Assembly: GCA_018257865.1 (NCBI GenBank)
Contig: JAEUBA010000205.1
Location: 1-25,846 of the forward strand
DNA: 25,846 bases
Reading direction: 5' to 3'
Source: Stereocaulon alpinum
Taxonomy: Eukaryota; Ascomycota; Lecanoromycetes; Lecanorales; Stereocaulaceae
Shown here: in pieces, positions 10,299 through 19,162 of the stretch
Layout of the letters: each line of letters begins with the position of its first letter
How positions within the stretch are numbered: the stretch's first letter is position 1
The notes under the pieces: model-generated
Databases searched by the model: none
What the model saw: the letters and a program-made list of their open reading frames with translations, nothing else
Told to the model about the DNA's origin: nothing
Made by a program: the position numbers and the translations under genes

Positions 10299-10323
10299 AA
10301 ATCAACTCAATTTGAGTTGATTT
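10299..10323. repeat. Terminal palindrome of TLH copy 2
   Basis: A perfect 12-bp inverted repeat (AAATCAACTCAA and its complement) around one base, ending 16 bp before the unit boundary. Three arm positions differ from copy 1 and each is matched by a compensating change in the other arm. Confidence 0.85.
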
Positions 10324-10380
10324 AGGAATTAGTGATAGGATACTCCTTGCCCAGCACCGTCTCTTTAACGCCAGTGCTTA

Positions 10381-11727
10381 TTAATGTATCTCCTCGGCCT
10401 CCTGATATTTGCCTTGTTGATTCATTACCGATGCCAGATTGTTCATACTCGTCAGCGTAGAAGGATGCTCCTTGCCTAACACTGTCTCCCTCAAAGCCAG
10501 TGCTTGTCGATGCATCTCCTCAGCCTCCTCGCATTTGGCTTGACTGTGTAGTACCGATACCAGCTTGTCCATACCCCACAGCGTATTAGGATGCTCTTTG
10601 CCCAGCACTGTCTCCCTCAACGCCAGTGCTCGTCGATGCATCTCCTCAGCCTCCTCGTATTTGCCTTGACTGTTCAGTACGTTTGCCAGATTGTTTATAC
10701 TCATCAGCGTATCAGGATGCTCCTTGCCTAACACTGTCTCCCTCAACGCTAGTGCTTGTCGATGCATCTCCTCGGCCTCCTTGTATTTGCCTTGACTGTT
10801 CAGTACCGATGCCAGATTGTTCATACTCCCTAGCGTATCAGGATGCTCCTTGCCTAACACTGTCTCCCTCAACGCCAGTGCTTGTCGATACATCTCCTCG
10901 GCCTCCTTGTATTTGCCTTGACTGTTCAGTACCGATGCCAGATTGTTCATACTCCCCAGCGTATCAGGATGCTCCTTGCCTAACACTGTCTCCCACAATA
11001 CCAGTGCTCGTCGATATATCTCCTCAGCCTCCTCGTATTTGCCTTGACTATCTAGTACTGATGCCAGATTGTTCATACTCGTCAGCGTAGAAGGATGCTC
11101 CTTGCCCAGCACTATTTCACACAACGCCAGTACTTGTTGATGCATCTCCTCGGCCTCCTCGTATTTGCCTTGTTGATCCAGTACTAAGGCCAGATTGTTT
11201 ATACTCGTCAGCGTAGAAGGATGCTCCTTGCCTAGCACTATCTCCCTTAACGCTAGTGCTTGTCGATGGATCTCCTTAGCCTCCTCGTATTTGCCTTGAC
11301 TGTCTAGTACTGATGCCAGATTGTTCATACTCGTCAGCGTAGAAGGATGCTCCTTGCCCAGCACCGTCTCTTTTAACGCCAGTGCTTGTCGATGCATCTC
11401 CTCGGCCTCCTCGTATTTGCCTTGTTGATCCAGTACCGATGCCAGATTATTTATACTCATCAGCGTATAAGGATGCTCCTTGCCCAGCACCGTCTCCCTC
11501 AATGCTAGTGCTCGTCGATGCATCTCCTCGGCCTCCTCGTATTTGCCATAACTGTTCAGTACCAAGGCCAGATTATTTATACTCGTCAGCGTATCAGGAT
11601 GCTCCTTGCCCAGCACCGTCTCCCTCAATGCTAGTGCTCGTCGATGCATCTCCTCGGCCTCCTCGTATTTGCCTTGTTGATCCAGTACCGATGCCAGATT
11701 GTTCATACTCTCCAGCGTATCAGGATG
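10381..11727 (-). repeat. Array of 126-bp TPR-coding repeats
   Basis: Ten full units and one partial of 126 bp each, encoding variants that begin HP.TL and end VLGKE. Units differ at only a few residues, mostly at positions after HP, TL and NNLA. Such high internal conservation is characteristic of fast-evolving fungal NLR repeat domains. Confidence 0.95.
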
Positions 11728-13178
11728 CTCGACTCCGAGCAATTTTTTTATCCCCTGGAAGTAGAACACATGTATATTATAGGCCTCAGTCCACCGTCCT
11801 GTTGTATATAAGAAATCGCCAATTCTCTCAATCGTCGCAAGTCTATCCCTCGTAGTTTCACCCATCGAGTTATATGTTTGAGAATAAATACCAAAGCTTG
11901 CCATTATATGTGGCACCAATCGTAATCGGTAGCTCGGATCCGATTTATGATCAACAGTAGCGTCGGCTAAGAGCTCGAGAGTGAGACTACTTAATTGTAG
12001 CTGTGTCGTCGCCTCCAGTCGGTCTTGTCCCCACGCGTGCACGAGCTTATGCATCGAGTAGCTCGTTTGATCCGATCGCCACTGGATCAGAGAATACGTC
12101 TGGAGTATCTGGAATGCCGACTCCAACTCATACAAGTCCCCGTCGGTTTCAGGGAAGATGTATGACCACCACGTCTGAGCAGGCGACGACAGGGCCTCGA
12201 GCGGCTCCGTGACATAGATTGCGTGCCGATCAAAGAGGCTAATAAAGATGTCGTCAAAGTTCATAAATGCGAGCACGCTAAGCAATCGAGATGCCGCCGG
12301 GTGTTGATAGGCAATCGTATCAAAGGACGCTTCCCACGTGCTCAAAACGCTCTCCCCGTACCGGTGGATATGCTGTTGAGGCCGCTGGCGGAGCAGCTCT
12401 TTCCGCCGCTGCCGGTATTCGGGGAGGTATTTCCGGATATCGGATGACAAGCGATGCGTCACTGATACATATGAACCGGCCAGAGTAATGGCTAACGCTA
12501 AGTAGCCCAGCTCTTTCACGATTTGAGCCACTTCCGTCCCGATCTCTTGCCATTCCTCCTGTAGTTTCGCACCTCGTCGGAACAGCGTCACTGCTTCCGC
12601 TGGCTCCATATCCGCCACTTGAACCGCCTCCAGCGCTGTCATCTCCTTGGCTGTCGCGCTCCGCGAGGTGATCACGACGTGCACTCCGGGCGCGTCAGGC
12701 ATGAAGTATTGGAGATCGATGTACGATCGGTCTTGAGTATTGTCGATCGTATCCACACTGTCTAGAATGACCAGCCATCGCCCCTTCCGCTCGTGGAACC
12801 AGCTCTTCACCGCAGGGACTGCATCTTCAACCTTTACTATCTCTTGGCCCGCGCCGAGTAGGCGACCATACAGCAGCCGGTAGATCTGGATGTAGTCCCG
12901 TTCGATCGACTCTTTGGATCCGCCTTCGATCCAGAAGACGGCCGAGTAGTCTTGTCGATACTCGCGGATGTAGTTGAGCACTAACTGCGATTTCCCCGCT
13001 CCGCCGAGCCCCCAGACGACTAGGATCCGCACATCTTCAACGCCGTCGCCTGCGGAGTTATGTAACTGTTCCTCGATCTTCTGGTGGAGTCTCGGCCGCG
13101 GGACGTAGTTGGCCACCGGTCGCAGCGACGACTTAGAGTATTGACCTATATAGTCGGCGCGGGCCGCCAAATTCGACT

Positions 13179-13227
13179 CTAGGGGGTATCAGTGGGAGTA
13201 GACGTAAGGATACTGGATGTCTCTGAC
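13179..13227 (-). other. Probable short intron near the 5' end of the NLR gene
   Basis: The N-terminal motif frame and the NB-ARC frame differ by one base, so an intron of length 1 modulo 3 is required. The acceptor region is CCCCCTAG preceded by a CTGAT branch-like element. A donor at GTCAGA gives 49 bp in the right phase. A donor at GTGGGC with an acceptor two bases later gives 67 bp and also fits. The choice is unresolved. Confidence 0.5.
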
Positions 13228-13514
13228 CGGTGGCCTGGCCCACCGAGTTCCCCAGGAGCACACGCGCGTTGCCACCGATCTGGATGTGGTGGTACGTGTG
13301 GCCGTCTGGAGCTGCTTCCGACATCTTGAAAATCGCTTGCTGAAATCTTGATCTTCCTTTTAGATCTCAAATCCTGTTTGTGTTCATTTTCTTGATGCGT
13401 TAGGAGTATAGTACTCTAAAATGCACCTATTGTACGAGTTGCCTATCTAGACTGCTGACTGGGATGGCTGAGGAAAAGGAAAGAAACTAGCGCGCTTACC
13501 TGCGGACCTGACGA

Positions 13515-13649
13515 TGAGAGAGGTGATTCTGGTGGTGTGAAAGGATGATGAATTATTCTGCTAGAAAGCAGCTATCTAAAGTAGTACGCTAGTCCCGATC
13601 AGGCTTAATGAGCCAAGACCGCTACTAAGAGCGAAATTCCCACTCCACA
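13515..13649 (-). repeat. 3' LTR (135 bp)
   Basis: Identical to the LTR at 22032-22166. On the minus strand it begins TGTGGAGTGGG and ends TCTCTCA. It is short for a Ty3/gypsy element. It lies 190 bp upstream of the NLR start codon. Confidence 0.93.
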
Positions 13650-13775
13650 AGTCACACACTTTTTAGAAGTCGAGTCCCCCGCGAGACCGCTTGAATTCCA
13701 CTAATCATGTTGCTTGTCTTGAAAGCCTTAGCAAACCTAGTAGTCGACCCCGGCCACTGCCTATCTAACGCATCT

Positions 13776-15254
13776 TCAATGGCTCTTCATGAAATCTGCT
13801 ATCAATTCTTGCTTGATTCTGACCCGTTCCCCAGCCTTCCATGTCTCAGCAGATTCGCTCATATCCTGCTTGATTTTGATCTCAGCCTGGCGTTGAATAG
13901 TGGTTCGGTATTCCGGATCACAATCGTCACAGTGGCAGCGATGTCCGTTCAAGACTTGTTGAACAAAGAGAGTTGGTAGACGTAGATTCTGCTCATCGGG
14001 TATTATTGGCTGAGTTCCTTCCTCGCCTGTTTCCTGGTTTGATCCACTAGCCACAGGTGTCTTATTTGCTTCAGGTGCTTTGCTTGCTTCAGGTGCTTTG
14101 CTTGCTTCAGGTGCTTTCCGATATCGGTCAAGCAGAGTGAACGTGTAAGCAGCCAAGCTTCGTGTCTCTGCATCCCTTAACAGGGTGATTTCAGCTGCCT
14201 TGCTTATCACGATCCCAAGGCCTACTAATTCCCGACGTATCAACTCTGCCGATTGGGCAAGGAATAATTCATGGCCCGCGAGTATAGCCTGATGTTCGAC
14301 ACTTGAGACCCAAGCACGAGGAATTCCTTCCAACAACTTTGTACCAATCCCTGTCATCGTCGCTTGGTTGGCGGTGTTCGTGTTTTGTAGGTCCTGTTTG
14401 ACTGTCGACCTGAGATGCTGAAGGCTTCGGTCAAGGCTGTTTAGATAGGCTCAGTATTGTGTCTTGCCAACCCTATTCTCTTTATTTGTGGCAGCTAGGT
14501 ACCGCAAGGACCCCGATCGTGAGAGCAGATTTGGGAAAAAGCCATTTGCTAATTCTGCTCCCTCGACGTTTGCTGGCAACACTGTCCCAAAGGCTTCATC
14601 ACTCAACCCTAATACAACAGTCTTCAACTGCTTTTGCACTAGATCCCAGAACGATTGGCTGACGCTTAACGGGTCATATTCTGTCTGAACTTGATAGGTC
14701 CCTCCATTTTCTGTCTTTAACACCACGGGGGTGATTACTGTCTCAATGTTGTCCCACGCTTGTGACACAGCGAGGCAGCTTGGGACATATGTAGGTGGTG
14801 AGGCTTGGTGTGAGAATCCTAGCAGCTTCTCTAAGGTTTCGACCTTCGTTCTTTTTGCTTCATTCTTTCTGTTCAGAAGCACTTCCTCTTCGTCAGGCTC
14901 TTCCAGTGCGTCTTCGAACTTGCCTTCGTCATCAATAGAGGCATCTGCTTCGGTATCTAGCAAGCGAATTTTGCTTGACTTCTTCTTCGTTGACTTAGGC
15001 TCTGGGTTCTCCTTCGGGGTGGAATGCTTGCGTTTCCCAAGCAGGGAGCTACTCATTCCATCCTCTATCTCTTTAGTAACGGCCTCCAACTCGTCCTGTA
15101 GGGCCTGAGGGACTTCTCTTCCATTCTTCACGGCATCATTGATGGCTCGAGTTATTCCCCCCTTCTTTCCCGCTAGGACCTTGTGTGAACTCATTTTTTC
15201 AGATGAGGAGGAAGTTGAATGTTGGATCTGGTTGATGAGGACTTGAGGATTCAT
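13776..15254 (-). pseudogene. Extra retrotransposon ORF between integrase and 3' LTR, one in-frame stop
   Basis: Two open stretches, 15254-14451 and 14450-13776, are in the same frame and separated only by a TGA at 14453-14451; together they span about 492 codons. The best start is ATG 15254-15252 (MNPQV). Features seen: a Ser-rich start, basic stretches that could be nuclear signals (GKRKH, KSTKKKSSK), an acidic patch (EDALEEPDEEEV), and, in the second part, a KAPEAS hexapeptide repeated three times, a CHCDDC cysteine cluster and a charged C terminus. There is no signal peptide or membrane segment, so it is not envelope-like. I do not recognise the family. Same orientation as gag and pol, so it probably belongs to the element. 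Confidence 0.7.
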
Positions 15255-15296
15255 GTCGAAATTGTGATACTGAACGTTGGATGGCAGGATGTTGGG

Positions 15297-15363
15297 AAGT
15301 GAGGTGAGGTCTGAGGTCGTTGGCGAGGAATAAGTGAGGTGAGGTCTGAGGTCGTTGGCGAGG
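15297..15363. repeat. Tandem duplication upstream of the extra ORF
   Basis: Two 32-bp copies (15297-15328 and 15332-15363) beginning AAGTGAGGTGAGGTCTGAGG, period 35 bp, just before the proposed ATG at 15254. They are in the 5' part of the open frame but look non-coding. Confidence 0.75.
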
Positions 15364-15727
15364 GGAATGTTGGTCAAAGTAGCGTCTGATCGAGTGAGGT
15401 GACTAGGTTGGGATAAGATGTGTAAACGATAACGATGAAAGAGGTTCAACGATGTATGGTGATAGTGGTAAGTAAGAAGGATGGACTCAACAGGGAGGGA
15501 AAAGTTCACTTGTCAACGCAATCGACAGTGAATTAGAAATAAAGTGAATCAATCGATATCCTCCGCCCCTCCGCCTCAAAAATTTCGAGCACCCGCGAGT
15601 TGCCAAAATCCTGTGTGATAGCTTCTATTGGGATGAGGGTGCTTGTCGATTGATGTCGAATACCGATATCGTAGTCATAGTCGAGCGTCTAGCAATGCTA
15701 CTCCCCCGCGGCGCAAGCACCGCCTTT

Positions 15728-18700
15728 TCAGGAGATGTAAGCAGGACTGTCGAGGTCAACTGCTCGTTGTCCTGGAAATCCTGCATATAACATTGCTCCT
15801 CTTTCCACGGTGGTATGATTGTCCGCTGCTTGCCTCTTGCAATACACCTTTAGGTCATCTAGGTGGTAGCGCTTAGTCTTCTCTCCATAGAGTTCTTGGA
15901 CATATCCAGATACTCCAGAATTAGTCAGTTCAACCAATAGACGCGGACCCAACCATAACGGATCCAGTTTTCGTCCGTGCTGTTTCTCCTTTTGCATATC
16001 ACGTACCATTACCAAGTCTCCAGCTACTGGCTTTGTCCACTGTGCCTTCTGCTTGGCTTCCAAGGATTCGTGTTGTTTTGTTAGGGCAAGAATTGCACCA
16101 TTTCTGATCTCGTTTCGTCGATCTTCCCAATATTCCAAGTCTTCTTTAGGTACCGTGACGTCAACTATGTCAGTGCTTGATTGTTTGGAAGCGGTTTTGT
16201 CCACTACCCATTCAGGATTATATCCCATAAGGATTTCGGCTGGGGTGAATCCATGAATCCTCAGCAAGCGTCCATTAATATTGGGCATGATCTCTGGTAC
16301 TGCTCTTCCCCAGTAGTATTTGGATGTAGGCCCTTTTGCTGCCACCCATCTCCTGATTTGAGCAAGCACAAGTTGCACATTTCTTTCGATCAGTCCTACC
16401 GAAGATGGATGACTGATTGGGGCAGTATCGACTATGGTCCCATGGCTTTCGAACAATGACACTGTTTCAGATCCAACAAAATGGGATCCATTATCAGTGT
16501 ACATGCTTGTAGGGAAACCATATATCGGTGCCAGAGTTTCCAACCAGAGATTATGCACTGCTGCTTGGTCCGCATTCGCCGTTGCCTTCGCCCAGACAAA
16601 CCTCGAGAAGTAGTCTATAACCACAAGCACATAGGATGATCCGGTTGCTTGGCAAGCAGGAGAAATTGGTCCTAGGTAATCCATTCCAATCTTCGCGAAG
16701 GGTCCGAACACGATGATCGACTGTGTTGTAGTACTTTTCTTCCTTAGCCCTTCTAATTGGCATATATGACAAGTTCGACAGTAACTCTCCACATCCCTCA
16801 CTCGAGTCGGCCAGTACCATTGTCCTTTCAACTTGTGAAGGGTGATTGCAATCGAGAAGTGTCCATGCTCGTCGTGGGCCCAATTAAGTAAATCCGTCAC
16901 TTGGTCTGGCAGTATACATTTGGCGCTTTCACCTCCCTTTTCGATAAACAAGAGATGCTGGTCAGTCAGTTTATACCTAATTGCTAACCTTCTGATCCTT
17001 TTCGCTTCGTTCTTGCCACAATTTGTCAAGGCTTGCTGCCCGTCAAGCAGATATGTCACTAATGTTCCATACCAACGGGAATGCCTTAAGGGAAGGTGTG
17101 TCCTAGCTATCTTATCAGGTGCTGACTTGTCTCCTGGATAGGTGCTTGACAAAGTTGCAGGTTCCGCAACGGCTGCCATTGCCATACGCTCTAGGTCTTC
17201 TGCGAAGGCATGTTGGCTGTAGTATCCAGGCATTCTGGACATCCCGTCGGCAATTTTCATAATATTGCTTTTGCAGGGCCGATGATGAACGATGTAATCG
17301 TACTCCGTCAATCTGTCCATCCATCTGGCTATCCTGCCATGGGCATCGGTTCCCACATTCATAATTGTTTGTAGGGCTTCATGGTCAGTATACAACATTG
17401 TAGGGTATTGATGGCCTATGACAAAGCATTTGCATTCTGCTAAACACCTCACCACTGCTAAGGCTTCCTTTTCAGTTGTATTGTATCGAATTTCTGCCTC
17501 TTCCAGCCGGAACGACATGAACATGATGATACGGTAGGATGTCTTATGCTTTTCCACTGCCTCGGTTCCTGGGCTCTCCTCTGGCAACTGGAATAGCACT
17601 CCCCCTAAGCAATATTTACTTGCATCAGTGGCTAGGTGGTATTGCAAAGATCGGTCACTTCCACTCATAGCATTATCAGATATCGACTTTTGGATATGAA
17701 GGAAGGATTCATGCTGCTCAGGTCCCCAATCGAAACTCCCCTTTTCGACCCAGTGCTTGCGCACTGAGGGTTTCCCGTCAGGCAACAGCAGATTTTCTTC
17801 CTTAAGGTAGGCCTGCTTCAGCCGCAAGACATGCTCCGCCCTGCCTGGTATGAAAAATCGTAGGAAAGGAGTGATCCAAATAATTGCTTCAAGCTCCTCA
17901 CGATTAGTTGGTTCCTTCCATGACATTGCCTTCTCCCGGTGCTTGACTGCTGGCCGGAGGCCATTGCTTCCTCCAGTGAAGCCTACCATCTCAAGCGAAT
18001 CCGTGAAGATATGTGTTTTATGTGGCGCCAAATAGACTGGACCGAAAGCCACTCGAGGAAAGTATTCAGTATGCAGAAACTCGAAGAGTGCCTCATACGA
18101 TTCTCCTGCTCCCATATGGTCGTCCATGAATAGGGTGAAAGCCGACGCTTTATGATTGCCTATGATTGAATTCATTGCCTTAGTCGTAGGGGTCTTTGGG
18201 AGAGGCCCGAAAACCATATCTCCAAACTGCGAATAAGTCGCACAGGCACCCTTCAGTCCTTGCCCCATCCTTAGGTATACGTACTGGCCGTGAGGAGTGA
18301 TGATCCCAGTCTTATACTCGTCACCTTCCTTGATTGGAATCGCCCAGTATCCATTTGAAGCGTCCGAAACGAACCAGGACGAAAACCTTGGTTGAATGAT
18401 AGTGTCAATAACATCTTCTATCCGGTGCATTGGCCATTGGGGTTTGATAGTATGGGTGTTCAACGGAATGAAATTGTGTACCACTCGCAAATCATTCGAA
18501 CCCTTCTTCTTGGGAGGAAATTGCGTCCTGGCTCCCTATTCACTGGCAGCTCGCATAATGATGTTGGCTTCCTCCATTTCAGGGAAAACCTTCGCTGCGA
18601 ATTCTTTCTCTCGGGGAGTATACCTCTTCGCACTCTTATAAACCGGCACTGCCCCTGCAGTGAGGTCAATTGAGTGGCAAATCAAATCAGTAGGCTTGAT

Positions 18701-19162
18701 ATCTTTTAGTGATCTAGCAAAGCAGTCCTTCCATGTGTAAAGCAGTCGCTTAGCCTTTTGCCTTTTTGCTTCCGTATCGGCAATTATGCCAATGTCAATT
18801 TCTGAGGTTTCATACCAAGCATCAATCGTTGCTTGATCGATCGTTGTCAATTCTCTTTGCTGCGGTCGCCTTTCTGTTGGGAAACCATGCATGCTTCTTA
18901 GCGACATAGGTTTGCTTGCCTTAGGTGCAGTCGCATCTAAGCTTATCCGCCTCAACTCGGTGGAGTCGAGCCCTGCTACCGCAAGCACAGGTGTCGGGCG
19001 AGCACCTCTGTCTTCCAAAACTTCAAGCAGATCTAAACCGCTTCTTATCCCAGTTACCTCGACGTCAGCTGTTTTACTCACAGGATAAGAGACACGCTGG
19101 TGATCATCCTGTTCGATCACAAGCGTCCCTCTTTTCCCTGATCCGAGGCGAAATCGTATCTG
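15728..19162 (-). pseudogene. Pol: reverse transcriptase, RNase H, integrase; one in-frame stop
   Basis: The pol frame has no credible ATG of its own and is entered from gag by -1 frameshift. RT begins near 18640 (HSIDLTAGAVPVYKSAKRYT). It is interrupted by a single TAG at 18538-18536 and continues in the same frame (PPKKKGSNDLRVVHNF). RT catalytic motif is FMDD instead of YxDD. RNase H follows (ATDASKYCLGG, TEKEALAV, YTDHEAL). Integrase has an HHCC finger (H..H, CRTCHIC) and the D-D-E residues in GMDYLGP, YTDNGSHF and GLIERNVQ, then a GPY/F-like module (LGPRLL) near the C terminus. The frame ends with TGA 15730-15728. TGG to TAG at the stop would be a CpA-to-TpA change on the plus strand, as RIP makes (inference). 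Confidence 0.92.

Larger units (their letters stand above)
4592..10339 (-). mobile_element. Telomere-linked helicase unit, copy 2
   Basis: This is a second, longer unit in the same orientation as copy 1. The right boundary is the end of homology at 10339, where sequence changes at once into degraded TPR-coding DNA. The left boundary cannot be fixed because copy 1 lacks that end; it lies between 4592 and the stop codon at 4895. It contains one two-exon helicase gene and the same 5' regulatory arrangement as copy 1. Confidence 0.55.
10381..13324 (-). pseudogene. NLR-type receptor: amyloid-like motif, NB-ARC, TPR repeats; 3' end lost
   Basis: Fungal NLR: a nucleotide-dependent switch that senses a ligand through repeats and signals through its N terminus. 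The ATG at 13324-13322 begins a short N-terminal peptide with an H-T-Y, A-R-V, G-N motif (codons 9-28). A short intron then joins to the main frame. NB-ARC signs: P-loop GLGGAGKS, Walker B WLVILDSVD, VVITSRS, a GLPL-like LGYLALAI, and an MHD-like MHKLVH. From 11727 downward are ten complete 42-residue kinesin-light-chain-like TPRs and a partial eleventh ending at TAA TAA (10383-10378), with degraded TPR sequence to about 10340 where the TLH unit begins. The 3' end is therefore lost or decayed. Up to the stop it would be about 964 residues. The retrotransposon LTR lies 190 bp before the ATG, so the promoter is also probably disturbed. The upstream HeLo gene is the likely partner. Confidence 0.85.

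Noticed and set aside
10381..11727. CRISPR-like array
   Set aside because: The repeats are contiguous 126-bp coding units with no spacers, in a eukaryotic gene.
10626..11855. Long plus-strand reading frames across the TPR array
   Set aside because: They are antisense shadows of the 126-bp repeat; the minus frame has NB-ARC and TPR motifs and is continuous with the upstream domain.
12003..12553. Several overlapping 65-77-codon frames in the NB-ARC region
   Set aside because: They overlap the well-supported NB-ARC frame and show no independent motif.
14459..15108. Plus-strand frames opposite the extra retrotransposon ORF
   Set aside because: Serine-rich composition is the antisense of the acidic and lysine-rich stretches of the minus-strand frame; no motif supports them.
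13776..15254. Envelope gene of a retrovirus-like element
   Set aside because: Only the position fits; there is no signal peptide, membrane anchor or furin-like site.
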